DNA of 64,000 bases from Haloarcula amylovorans (GTDB taxonomy: Archaea > Halobacteriota > Halobacteria > Halobacteriales > Haloarculaceae). Position 1 is the stretch's first letter. The number at the start of each line of letters is the position of its first letter. Made by a program: the position numbers and the translations under genes. The DNA lies in contig NZ_SRIF01000002.1 of NCBI RefSeq assembly GCF_004681185.1, forward strand, positions 62,001 through 126,000, in the 5' to 3' direction. The notes below the pieces were generated by a model. The model was given only the letters and a program-made list of their open reading frames with translations. It had not been told where the DNA came from and did no database searches. This document shows, one piece after another, positions 8,227 through 16,377 of this stretch.

Positions 8227-9285
8227 GATGTATTCGACGACGTGGGCGACCCAGCCACCGACGCGGGACATGGCGAAGATGGGGGTGTAAATGTCGATGG
8301 GGATGCCCATCTGGTAGTACGTCGAGGCCGAGTAGAAGTCGACGTTGGGGGCCAACCCCTTCTCCTCTTGCATGTAGTCTTCGATGGTCGTGGACATCTC
8401 GTACCACTTCACCGACCCCGCCTCCTCGCCGAGTTCCTTCGAGCGCTCGCCCAGAATCTTCGCGCGCGGATCCTTGACGTCGTAGACGCGGTGGCCGAAC
8501 CCGGAGACGCGCCGCCCTTCATCCAGCGCGTTCTTGACCCAATCGAGGGGGTCGCGTTCGGCGTCGTCGACCTCCTTGAGCATCTCCATGACGTCCTGAT
8601 TCGCGCCGCCGTGAAGCGGGCCTTTCAGCGTGCCGATGGCCGACGTGACGGAACTGTGAAGGTCTGAGAGCGTCGAGGCTGTGACCATTGCCGAGAACGT
8701 CGAGGCGTTGAGACCGTGGTCGGCGTGGAGGACGAGCGCCTGGTCGAAGACATCCGCCGCCACGTCGTCAGGTTCCTCGCCATTGAGCATGTAGAGGAAG
8801 TTCGCGGCGTGGCCGAGGTCCTCGCGCGGTTCGACGGGTTCCTCGCCGTCGCGGATACGAGTGAAGGCGGCGACGAGCGTCGGAATCTTGGCGGTAATTC
8901 GCCGGCCGGTGGCGAGGTTGACCGCCTCGTCGGTCGGGTCGGCGTCTTCCGGTGCGGGGTCGTACGCAGAGAGCATCGACACCGCGGTCCGGAGCGCGGC
9001 CATCGGTTCCTCGTCTGCTTTGGCCATCGAGCGGACGGTTGCCATGACGTCGTCGTCGACCTCGCGTTCGGCCGCCATCTCCGATTCGAACTCCTCTAGT
9101 TCCGAGGCGTCCGGGAGATGACCATACCAGAGCAGATACAGCACCTCTTCGTAGCTGGCACCGGTAGCGAGGTCCTCGATGGTGTACCCCCGGTAGACGA
9201 GTTTGCCCGCGTCACCGTCGATAACACTCAGCGAAGATTCGGCGACGAGGACACCCTCTAACCCTTTCTTGAGGTCGTCGGACAT
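8140..9285 (-). CDS. citZ: Citrate synthase
   Basis: A 381-residue citrate synthase that condenses oxaloacetate and acetyl-CoA, entering the TCA cycle. Family motifs are LHADHGLNAST and GPLHGGANQ (active-site histidines), SGFGHRVY, and FYSASTYYQMGIP near the catalytic aspartate region. I chose ATG 9285 (MSDDLKKGLEG). The frame extends 28 codons further upstream but that part is not protein-like, and an AT-rich TATA-like element (about 9308-9325) lies inside it at the right distance for a leaderless start. The 3' end has a 26-nt segment repeated downstream. Confidence 0.96.
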   Translation of the reverse strand: MSDDLKKGLEGVLVAESSLSVIDGDAGKLVYRGYTIEDLATGASYEEVLYLLWYGHLPDASELEEFESEMAAEREVDDDVMATVRSMAKADEEPMAALRTAVSMLSAYDPAPEDADPTDEAVNLATGRRITAKIPTLVAAFTRIRDGEEPVEPREDLGHAANFLYMLNGEEPDDVAADVFDQALVLHADHGLNASTFSAMVTASTLSDLHSSVTSAIGTLKGPLHGGANQDVMEMLKEVDDAERDPLDWVKNALDEGRRVSGFGHRVYDVKDPRAKILGERSKELGEEAGSVKWYEMSTTIEDYMQEEKGLAPNVDFYSASTYYQMGIPIDIYTPIFAMSRVGGWVAHVVEYIEDNRLIRPRARYTGPNPEETEFVPLEER

Positions 9286-9307
9286 ACGCCAATTGTTCCC
9301 GACGTGC

Positions 9308-9325
9308 CGGGAAAAGTATTTTCTT
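9308..9325 (-). promoter_or_regulatory. TATA-like promoter element of citrate synthase
   Basis: On the minus strand the stretch reads AAAGAAAATACTTTTC, centred about 30 bases before the citrate synthase ATG. It is the only strongly AT-rich stretch in the immediate upstream sequence. Confidence 0.55.
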
Positions 9326-9517
9326 TCTGAGCGCCCGTGTTGGGCAGTTGACGGAGAGTAACTGGACATTCAGTCAGAAATAGTAACGTTTCTGAGAGTC
9401 CCACTACGATATCGGTCTCGAATCGCCTATCTGTCCGCTCACCACCGCCATCGTTCCGTGAGAACGATAGCCACGGGACGGCGAACCCTTTTGAGAGGCG
9501 GGGCTAAAGCGGGAGGT

Positions 9518-10738
9518 ATGGAGCTGACGGGGACCGTCGAGTACGAGCCGGTGAGCGTGAAAGCGGTGCTAGCGGAGATGAAAGACACCGCTGAGTTGCT
9601 CATCGACCTCTCGTACTCCGCGGTGCTGCTCGGCAGCGACGACGTCGCCGCCGAGGTACTAGAGTTAGAGGCGAAGATGGACGTCCTACAGATGCGCGCC
9701 CGGATGAGCCTGCTGATGGCCTGTCGCTCGACGGACGACGCCGAGGCGCTCGCGCCCGTCCTCGGCATGGTCGGAGCCGCGGAGAAGATCAGCGACGCCG
9801 CCGGCGACATCGCGAAGATCGTCTTAGAGGACATCGGGCTTCCCGAAGCGATGCGTGCGACGCTCCCCGAGGCGATGGAGACGCTCGTCCGCGCGACGGT
9901 GACGCGGGACTCACGACTGGTTGGCCAGACGCTCGGGGACCTGAACCTCGAAACCGAGACCGGTGTGCGAGCCATCGCGGTCCGGCGGCAGGGCACTTGG
10001 CTGCTCAACCCCGACCGCGAGACGCGCTTCGAAGCCGACGACGTGGTCCTCTTTCGCGGCCCCGACGACGGCATCAGCGAAGTGTACGCCGACGCCACCG
10101 GCACGGCGTACGAGCCGCCAGAACCGCCCGACGGCGAGGGCCAGGATCTCGAACGCGCGGTCGACTCCATCGTCCTGATGAAGGACATGGGCGAACTCGC
10201 GGTTGACCTCGCCTACGGCGCGGTGCTGTTCGACAGCGACGAAGTCGCGGAGGAAGTCGTCGAACTGGAAGCCGAAGTCGACGCCCTTCAGTCGCGTTTC
10301 GAGGCGTGGACGCTTCGCGCGGCCGCAGATATGGACGACCCCATCTCGTTACGAGGCCTCGTCCAGCTCGCCCAGTCGACAGAGGTAATCTCCGATGCGG
10401 CCCTCGAAATCAGCGAGGGCGTCCTGCGCGGCCTCTCGGCACACCCGGTCGTCGCCGAGGCCGTCCGCGAGTCCGACGAGATTCTCGTCCGCGCGACCGT
10501 CGCCGAGTCGAGCGCCCTCGCTGGGACGACCATCGGCGACGCCGCCGTCAAGACCGAGACCGGGATGCGTATTATCGCCGTCCGGCGGGCCACTAGCGAG
10601 AGCGACCGAACCGGCCGCGAAGGTGGCGCGTGGGTCGTCTCACCCGGCCCGGAGACGCCGCTCCAGGCCGGTGACGTTCTCCTCGCGAAGGGGACCCGCT
10701 CCGGGGCCGAGCGGTTCACCGAACTCGCCGAGGGCTAA
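9518..10738 (+). CDS. Tandem PhoU-like / TrkA-C (RCK_C) potassium regulator
   Basis: A 406-residue soluble protein built as an internal duplication. PhoU-like helices are at about 10-110, TrkA_C domain 1 at about 120-205 (VRATVTRDSRLVGQTLGDL), a second PhoU-like part at about 215-310, and TrkA_C domain 2 at about 335-405 (VRATVAESSALAGTTIGDA). TrkA_C domains bind ligands that gate K+ or other cation transport, so a regulator of ion channels is the likely role. No membrane segment is seen. ATG 9518 is chosen over an upstream GTG because GGGAGGT abuts it and the protein similarity begins there. Its stop overlaps the stop of a convergent gene by 3 bases. Confidence 0.8.
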   Translation: MELTGTVEYEPVSVKAVLAEMKDTAELLIDLSYSAVLLGSDDVAAEVLELEAKMDVLQMRARMSLLMACRSTDDAEALAPVLGMVGAAEKISDAAGDIAKIVLEDIGLPEAMRATLPEAMETLVRATVTRDSRLVGQTLGDLNLETETGVRAIAVRRQGTWLLNPDRETRFEADDVVLFRGPDDGISEVYADATGTAYEPPEPPDGEGQDLERAVDSIVLMKDMGELAVDLAYGAVLFDSDEVAEEVVELEAEVDALQSRFEAWTLRAAADMDDPISLRGLVQLAQSTEVISDAALEISEGVLRGLSAHPVVAEAVRESDEILVRATVAESSALAGTTIGDAAVKTETGMRIIAVRRATSESDRTGREGGAWVVSPGPETPLQAGDVLLAKGTRSGAERFTELAEG

Positions 10739-10986
10739 CTCCGAGCGAGTCGGACCGCGGAGATAGCGGTGAAGACAGCCGTCAACAGACTGCCGAGCGA
10801 GACGAGCAACACGAACGCCAACGCAACGTAGAGAAACATCGGTCGTCCGGTCCCGGGAAGGACGAATAGGGCGACGATAGCTGCCGTCACCAGCGTCGCC
10901 ACGCCGAACCCGAACTTCGCGTTCCGGGGGACGTGGAGTGCCGCGACCATCGCCGCCGCCTCGCTCTGTTGCTCGCGCTCTGACAC
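10735..10986 (-). CDS. Small membrane protein, DUF7536-like
   Basis: 83 residues from a GTG start, beginning MSEREQQSEAAAMVAALHVP. Two hydrophobic helices follow: FGVATLVTAAIVALFVLPGTG and YVALAFVLLVSLGSLLTAVF. The pattern RNAKFG..LPGTGR..LYVALAFVL..VRLAR recalls the DUF7536 family of haloarchaeal membrane proteins (from memory, not searched). An ATG twelve codons downstream is an alternative start. Convergent with the PhoU/TrkA gene, sharing overlapping stop codons. Confidence 0.6.
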   Translation of the reverse strand: MSEREQQSEAAAMVAALHVPRNAKFGFGVATLVTAAIVALFVLPGTGRPMFLYVALAFVLLVSLGSLLTAVFTAISAVRLARS

Positions 10987-11088
10987 ACGAGACGGTTGGC
11001 GTCGCTCGCTCAAGATACCGTCGGTCTGGCAGCAGAGATAGCGTCGAAACCGAACCGGTAAAAGCGAACGACCCGAACACGGCGCGTA

Positions 11089-12045
11089 ATGGTAACTTTC
11101 GGTACGGCGAGTGCCGCCCCCGGAGAGATAGATACGGGGCGGTTGGAGGTCGGCGAATCCCGCGACGGCAGTCCGGTCGGACTCCCGGTCGCCGTCGTCA
11201 ACGGGGCCGCCGACGGGAAGACGCTCTACATGCAGGCGGCCAGCGACGGCGACGAACTGAACGGCGTGGGCGTCGTCCAGCAGGTGCTCCCGCAACTGGA
11301 CCCCGACGAGCTCTCGGGAACGATTCTGGTCTGTGGCATCGTCAACTACCACGCCTTCCAGGTCGCCGAACACCGCAACCCAATCGACGACACGAAGATG
11401 AACCGGGCCTACCCCGGCGACGCCGCCGGCACGTCCAGCGAGCGCATCGCCGCCGCGACCTACGACGCGGCGGTCAGCGCCGACCTCGTCTTGGACCTCC
11501 ACCAGGGCTCTACCTCGCGCATGCTCGACGAGTGTCGCGTCCGCTGTGGCACCCGTCACCGTCTCCACGAGGAGTGTCTGGAGATGGCGAAGGTGTTCGG
11601 CTGCGGATACATCCTCGACCAGAAGGGACCGGACGGCCAGTTGGCCCGCGCCGCCCCCGACGAGGGCGTCCCGACCATCGACCCCGAACTCGGCGGCTGT
11701 GTCGGCTGGGACGAGCAGTCTATCCAGACCGGCGTCGAGGGCGTGTTCAACGTCCTCACCCACTACGGGTTCCTGAACGGGACGCTGAACAAGCGGCCCC
11801 AGACCCGCGCGACCGGCTTCGAGCAGTACGGCTCGCCCAACGGCGGCCTCGTCGACTTCAAGGTCGAACTCGGCGACCGCCTCTCCCGCGGCCAGACCCT
11901 CTTCGAAGTGACCGACGTGTTCGGCCAGCCCAAGACCGAAGTCACCGCCGACTCGCCAGGTATCTTCTGGCGCTCGCGCCGCCTCCCGCAGGTCGCGACT
12001 GGCGAGTACGTCTGCTCGGTCGGGACAAATCTGGATACCTACTAA
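11089..12045 (+). CDS. Succinylglutamate desuccinylase/aspartoacylase family protein
   Basis: A 318-residue M14-like zinc hydrolase of the AstE/ASPA family, which removes acyl groups from amino acids. The second zinc-site motif VLDLHQG (about residue 137) is present. At the first site, where the family normally has HGDE, the sequence is SDGDELNG, so an Asp stands in place of the usual His. A later part (FKVELGDRLSRGQTLFEVTD) resembles the barrel-sandwich C-terminal region of haloarchaeal members. Substrate unknown; activity is uncertain given the altered ligand. A TATA-like GGTAAAAGC lies about 28 bases upstream. Confidence 0.8.
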   Translation: MVTFGTASAAPGEIDTGRLEVGESRDGSPVGLPVAVVNGAADGKTLYMQAASDGDELNGVGVVQQVLPQLDPDELSGTILVCGIVNYHAFQVAEHRNPIDDTKMNRAYPGDAAGTSSERIAAATYDAAVSADLVLDLHQGSTSRMLDECRVRCGTRHRLHEECLEMAKVFGCGYILDQKGPDGQLARAAPDEGVPTIDPELGGCVGWDEQSIQTGVEGVFNVLTHYGFLNGTLNKRPQTRATGFEQYGSPNGGLVDFKVELGDRLSRGQTLFEVTDVFGQPKTEVTADSPGIFWRSRRLPQVATGEYVCSVGTNLDTY

Positions 12046-12064
12046 ACCACCTTTTTCTTCGTCG

Positions 12065-12284
12065 GGTTCGAGTCGCGCCTTCGGCGCGCTCGAACCGCTC
12101 CTCGAAAAATCTGGACCAAAAAGGCCGAACTCGCGGCGTCGCCGCGAGTTCGGTGTCCTGCGTGAGTATTACGAACGCAGGGCTCGAAAGGCGAGCAACG
12201 CGAGTCTTCCGGTGTCTGCTAGAGTGCAGTGACAGCAGGCTCGTCAGAGCTCTGATGGCGAAACCGCTCGCCGTCGGCGAGCGG
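12065..12284. repeat. Intergenic hairpin mosaic B
   Basis: In the 254-base gap 12046-12299 there are three long hairpins with 3-base loops: 12065-12096 (GGTTCGAG..CTCGAACC, one bulge), 12125-12153 (13-bp stem, GTC loop) and 12264-12284 (9-bp stem, GTC loop). Between them, 12222-12266 is related to 3724-3774 in opposite orientation, including the palindrome TCAGAGCTCTGA. The first hairpin may also terminate the AstE-like gene. No ORF is convincing here. Confidence 0.6.
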
Positions 12285-12299
12285 TATGCTCTCTGCCAG

Positions 12300-12740
12300 T
12301 CACGGCGTCTTGCTCGTGGTATCCGGAGAAGGGGTCGGATATCCCTCCGACGGCGTAACCTCTATGTCGATTTCCGTTTCGTCGGCGATCACATAGCCGC
12401 CGGCCCGATACACGACCTCTATCCGGTCTTGCCAGCGGTGTTTCGTCGTCGCCACGTACTCACTGTCAACGGTGATGTGCAGCAAGAACGGATACGGCCA
12501 GTCCGATTGAGGCAGGAAATCGGTGAGTTCTCCCCGCGAGTCGGCTTCGACTGTGACCGTCCCCTCCTTCGTATCGTCACCGTCATCCATCGTAACGTCG
12601 AACTCGTGTGTCGCGTCATCCCAGTTCCCGATCACTACGTCGCCGTCCGACTCCAGAAGTGCCTGTCCACAGCCCGCGAGTGTACCCATCCCGAGGGCGG
12701 AGGCGGTACAGAGGAGTTGTCGACGGGTGGGACCAGCCAT
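12300..12740 (-). CDS. Secreted lipoprotein with Tat-type signal, 146 aa
   Basis: The protein starts MAGPTRRQLLCTASALG and has a lipobox LAGC. Twin arginine plus hydrophobic stretch plus Cys is the typical haloarchaeal Tat lipoprotein signal, so it should be anchored outside the cell. The mature part (about 120 residues) is acidic and beta-rich looking (GNWDDATHEFDVTM, VYRAGGYVIADETEIDIEV). It resembles haloarchaeal secreted proteins with an immunoglobulin-like fold, but no family is recognised. ATG 12740 is chosen over an upstream start because the signal begins there. TATA-like AAACTTATTC lies about 40 bases upstream. Confidence 0.75.
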   Translation of the reverse strand: MAGPTRRQLLCTASALGMGTLAGCGQALLESDGDVVIGNWDDATHEFDVTMDDGDDTKEGTVTVEADSRGELTDFLPQSDWPYPFLLHITVDSEYVATTKHRWQDRIEVVYRAGGYVIADETEIDIEVTPSEGYPTPSPDTTSKTP

Positions 12741-12828
12741 AATTTCCGAACAGTCGGTATCAGAATAAGTTTTGTGTGCAACCGTTTCACCCACCACCTT
12801 CTGGTACTCTCCCGCCGACACCAGAGAT

Positions 12829-13909
12829 ATGCGAAAATGCGAAGCCTGCGGCCGGGAGTATCCCCGCGACCGGCCGTGGCGCTGCGAGTGCGGGCACGCG
12901 CTGGACTACGCCGAGCGACCGCTTCCCGACGGCGACCCATCGGAGTTCGACCGCGACGAGGGGTTGTGGGCGTTCGAGGCGTTCCTGCCGATGGAGACGC
13001 AGGTCACGCTCGGCGAGGGGTGGACGCCGCTGGTCGACGCGCCCGAGTGGGACGCGACGTTCAAACTGGAATTCCTGCATCCGACGGGGAGTTTTAAGGA
13101 CCGCGGCGCGGCGACAGTCGTCGCGGAGGCGCTGGCGGTGGGAGCCGACCGGATTCTCGAAGACTCATCGGGCAACGCCGGACTAGCGGTGGCGAGTTAC
13201 GCCGCGCGGGCGGGCATCGACGCCGAAATATACGTGCCGGCGGACGCCAAAGCCGAGAAGCGCCGACGCATCGAGCGCACCGGCGCGAACGTGGTGGCGG
13301 TCGAGGGCGACCGGCAGGCGGTGACCGACGCTTGCATCGACGCCGTCGAGGCGGGCGAAGGGTGGTACGCCAGCCACGCGTGGAACCCGGCCTTTTTCGC
13401 GGGGACGGCGACGGTGGCCTACGAACTCGCCGCCCAGTGGGGCTGGACCGCGCCGGACGCCGTCCTCACACCGCTCGGCCACGGGACGCTGTTTCTGGGC
13501 GCGTACCGGGGATTCCGGGCGCTCGAAGCGGCGGGCTGGATAGACGACATGCCGAAGCTACTGGGCGCACAGGCAACCGGTGCGAGTCCCATCGCCGACG
13601 CTCGACACGGCAGGGGAGATGCACAAGGAGGAGTGGCGGGCGGAGCGAACGAGCTCGCAGACGGCATCCAAATTCAGCATCCCGCACGCGGCGACCAGAA
13701 TACGGGCAGCCATCGACGCGACCGACGGAGATGCAATCGCCGTGAGCGAAGCGGCGACGCGGGCGGCCCACGACCGGCTCTCGGCGAGCGGGTTCCACGT
13801 CGAACCGACCTGTGCGACCGCAACAGCGGCACTTTCGGTGTACCGCGACCGCGGCGTCCTCGACTCAGACGACGACGTGGTCGTCGCGCTCACCGGTCGG
13901 AACGCCTAG
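12829..13909 (+). pseudogene. thrC: Threonine synthase with three 1-nt frameshifts
   Basis: A PLP-dependent threonine synthase. An N-terminal zinc knuckle (CEACGREYP..CECGH) precedes the PLP lysine in HPTGSFKDRGA and the SSGNAGLAVASYAARAG loop. The first ~260 residues are intact in one frame. Near 13612-13618 the reading must shift (a G too many in GGGG) to give GEMHKEEWRAER. Near 13653 it shifts back (an A too few) to give NELADGIQIQHPAR, and near 13700 it shifts again (an A too many) to give IRAAIDATDGDAIAVSE through ALTGRNA. All three are 1-nt changes next to short homopolymers, so assembly error is as likely as real decay. Other thrC paralogues are usual in haloarchaea. Confidence 0.75.
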
Positions 13910-14109
13910 CGCCACAGCGTCAGCGAGACCGGGATGTCGGCGTCGACGGAGAACCACTGGCTGTCGACGTCCGCCGGGTCCACGTCGTCGGCGTAACAGA
14001 TGTACCGCTCGGCCCCGTCGGAGCGCGTCCGCACCACCGCCGGCAACACCCCCTCGTCAGGGTCGGGCGATGGCGTGCCGCCGGTCGGCGACCAGTGGTC
14101 CGTTCCCAT
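13906..14109 (-). CDS. Small haloarchaeal protein, DUF7511-like (copy 1)
   Basis: 67 residues, acidic, soluble. The core VVRTRSDGAERYICYADD..QWFSVDADIPVSLTLWR resembles the DUF7511 family (recalled, not searched) and the neighbouring protein at 14166-14381. Function unknown. Its stop codon overlaps the stop of threonine synthase on the other strand. ATG 14109 fits the family start; the longer upstream frame is not protein-like. Confidence 0.6.
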   Translation of the reverse strand: MGTDHWSPTGGTPSPDPDEGVLPAVVRTRSDGAERYICYADDVDPADVDSQWFSVDADIPVSLTLWR

Positions 14110-14165
14110 GCCGGGGAGATGTCTCAGCGACGGTATTGTTACGGGTCCGTTATCGAAAGAAGGGG

Positions 14166-14381
14166 TTACCGAACCGCGTCCAAATCGAGGAGGGCATCGG
14201 CCGGCACCGATACCCACTGGGTGGCGATTTCGTGGCCGGATCGGTCTGCCGGGTACAGTAGCGCCCGTTTGCCGCCGTCTGCGGACGGTTCCAGCTCGGC
14301 GACCAGTGACGTCTCCGCGAACTCGTCCTGCGGTAGCGGTGGTGACGCCCCGCCCTCGTCGAGCCGCCGTTCGCTGCTCAT
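14166..14381 (-). CDS. Small haloarchaeal protein, DUF7511-like (copy 2)
   Basis: 71 residues ending RALLYPADRSGHEIATQWVSVPADALLDLDAVR, the same pattern (Tyr-Pro.., TxWxSV.ADA, hydrophobic end) as the downstream copy 1. The two therefore look like a tandem duplication. Unknown function. A TATA-like GCGTATAACAAG lies about 35 bases upstream of ATG 14381. Confidence 0.65.
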   Translation of the reverse strand: MSSERRLDEGGASPPLPQDEFAETSLVAELEPSADGGKRALLYPADRSGHEIATQWVSVPADALLDLDAVR

Positions 14382-14536
14382 GGCTCTCGCTAATCGGTCG
14401 GTACGCCTTGTTATACGCTACATAACCGCATGGAATGTGGAACGTTGGTACCACCTACTCCGATTCTCGGCGACGAGTACGACGGGTACGCGGTGCATTC
14501 CGCGACATTCGCGGCCAGTAAACAGCCGTTACGTCC

Positions 14537-15673
14537 TCACTCCGGCAGGTGGAACTCGATAGCCGCGCCCTGTCCGAACCCGACGCACTCCGTCGCCAGC
14601 CCCAGTTCGGCATCACGACGGTTCATCTCGTGGACGAGCGTCACCGGGAGGCGCGCGCCGGAGGCACCGAGCGGGTGGCCGATGGCGATTGCGCCGCCGT
14701 TGACGTTGTACATGTCGTCGTCGAAGCCGAGTTCATCTTGGCAGTAGAGACACTGGGAGGCGAAAGCCTCGTTCAGTTCGACGAGGTCGTAGTCGTCGGT
14801 GTCGCGGCCGGTTCGCTCGGCGAGCTGGCGGACGGCAGGGACCGGACCGATGCCCATCACCGTCGGGTCGACGCCGGCGACCTCGTGTGCGCCGATTTCG
14901 GCGAGGATATCGAGGTCGCGTTCCTGTGCGAACTCCCGCGAGGTGACCATCAGCCCGGCCGCGCCGTCCGACACCTGGGAGGCGTTGCCCGGCGTGACCG
15001 ACCCGTCGGACTTGAACACCGTCGGGAGCCCCGACAGCGTCTCCATGTCGGTGTCGCGGCGGATACCCTCGTCCTCCTCGACTCGACCCGCCTCTGTCTC
15101 GATGGAGACGAGTTCATCGTCGAAACGGCCCGAGTCAGTGGCGTCAGCGGCCCGTTGGTGGCTTCGGAGGGCGTACTCGTCCTGTTCCTCCCGACCGATA
15201 TCGTGTTCCTCGGCCACCTTCTCGGCGGTCATTCCCATCTGGAGTTCGCCGATGTTGTACTCCTCTGCGAGACGCGGGTGGACGTTGTGGGTGTTCTCGC
15301 CCATGGCGACGCGGGACATCGACTCGACGCCGCCCGCGATGAGCACGTCTCGCTGGCCCGCTGCGATGGCGTCTGCGGCCCGCATCAGCGCTTCCGCCGA
15401 GGAGGCACACCAGCGGTTGATAGTCGAGGCCGGGACGCTCTCGCCGAGGTCCGAAAGCAGGGCGATAACTCGCGCGACGTTGTTGCCCTGTTCGCCGCGC
15501 TGCTGGGCACAGCCCCACAGCAGGTCGTCTACCTCTTCGCTCTCGATACCCGTGCTGGCGAGCAGTTGGTTGACGAGCGGAATCGAGAGATCCTCACTTC
15601 GGACGCCAGCGAGCGCGCCGTCTTCTTTCCCCTGCGGTGTGCGGACCGCGTCCACGATGACCGGTGTTGGCAT
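14537..15673 (-). CDS. Thiolase family protein (acetyl-CoA C-acyltransferase)
   Basis: A 378-residue thiolase. The nucleophilic cysteine is in [10 protein letters not shown] (about residue 88). NEAFASQ and [16 protein letters not shown] (catalytic His) follow, and the C-terminal cysteine motif is [12 protein letters not shown], close to the usual CxGGG. It would catalyse thiolytic cleavage or formation of 3-ketoacyl-CoA in fatty-acid or acetoacetyl-CoA metabolism. ATG 15673 is preferred to a GTG three codons upstream because the family begins [13 protein letters not shown] and the TATA-like GCTTTTAACAC is about 28 bases away. Confidence 0.92.
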   Translation of the reverse strand: MPTPVIVDAVRTPQGKEDGALAGVRSEDLSIPLVNQLLASTGIESEEVDDLLWGCAQQRGEQGNNVARVIALLSDLGESVPASTINRWCASSAEALMRAADAIAAGQRDVLIAGGVESMSRVAMGENTHNVHPRLAEEYNIGELQMGMTAEKVAEEHDIGREEQDEYALRSHQRAADATDSGRFDDELVSIETEAGRVEEDEGIRRDTDMETLSGLPTVFKSDGSVTPGNASQVSDGAAGLMVTSREFAQERDLDILAEIGAHEVAGVDPTVMGIGPVPAVRQLAERTGRDTDDYDLVELNEAFASQCLYCQDELGFDDDMYNVNGGAIAIGHPLGASGARLPVTLVHEMNRRDAELGLATECVGFGQGAAIEFHLPE

Positions 15674-15800
15674 GGACGGCACAACGAGAGCAGTTGTGTT
15701 AAAAGCTCACAAACTCCGAACCGCGGGGCGGGAGTTGTCTCGGTCCGCGGCGACCACCAGAGTCGCCGCTGTCGCGGTCACTCGCCGGGTTCCCTCTCTG

Positions 15801-16283
15801 TCACTCGCCCGTTCCGTCCACGTCGAAACCCGGTGGCAGTCCCGTATGCTTGATCCCCGCCCAGTCGTCCACGTCGAACCGGTAGACGACGACCTCTTCT
15901 GCCGCCATCGCCGCCTCGAACACCTCGGGCCGCCACACGCCCTGGAGGACCTCTTCGAGATCGTCCCAGTCTTCTTCGGAGACGCGGGCGACGGTCCCGG
16001 TGAGGATGAGGCTCTCCCAGTTGAACACCGATTGGGCGGCGTAGGTGAGAAACCGGACAGTCTCAGCTGCTTCGATCAAGGTTCGTTTCCTGCTGTCTGG
16101 GCCGCCGACGAACGTGAAGTACAGCGACGACTCGCCGTCGTAGCCGAAGGATATCGGGACCATGTACGGGGCGTCCGTCGCCGGAAGCCCGAGGACGCCC
16201 ATCCGCTGACTGGCGAGGAAGTCTCGCATCTCATTGTCAGTCATGTGCTCCAGTCCGTACTCCTGCATCGCATCAACTGTCAT
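15801..16283 (-). CDS. Pyridoxamine 5'-phosphate oxidase family (FMN-binding) protein
   Basis: A 160-residue split-barrel flavin protein. Typical motifs are FLASQRMGVLGLPATDAPYMVPISFGYDG at the N-terminus and a basic turn PDSRKRTLIEA. The family covers pyridoxamine oxidases and F420/FMN-dependent reductases, so the exact substrate is not assigned. Start ATG 16283 (MTVDAMQEYG) is chosen; the frame upstream lacks family character. Transcribed away from the AAA ATPase gene. Confidence 0.82.
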   Translation of the reverse strand: MTVDAMQEYGLEHMTDNEMRDFLASQRMGVLGLPATDAPYMVPISFGYDGESSLYFTFVGGPDSRKRTLIEAAETVRFLTYAAQSVFNWESLILTGTVARVSEEDWDDLEEVLQGVWRPEVFEAAMAAEEVVVYRFDVDDWAGIKHTGLPPGFDVDGTGE

Positions 16284-16377
16284 ATGAGTAAAACTTCTCG
16301 GCGCGGGCGCATAAGCGTTCGCCGGGGCGGCGCAGGTTCGAGTCACTTATCCCGGTCGCGTGGCAACGTGAGTGGGA

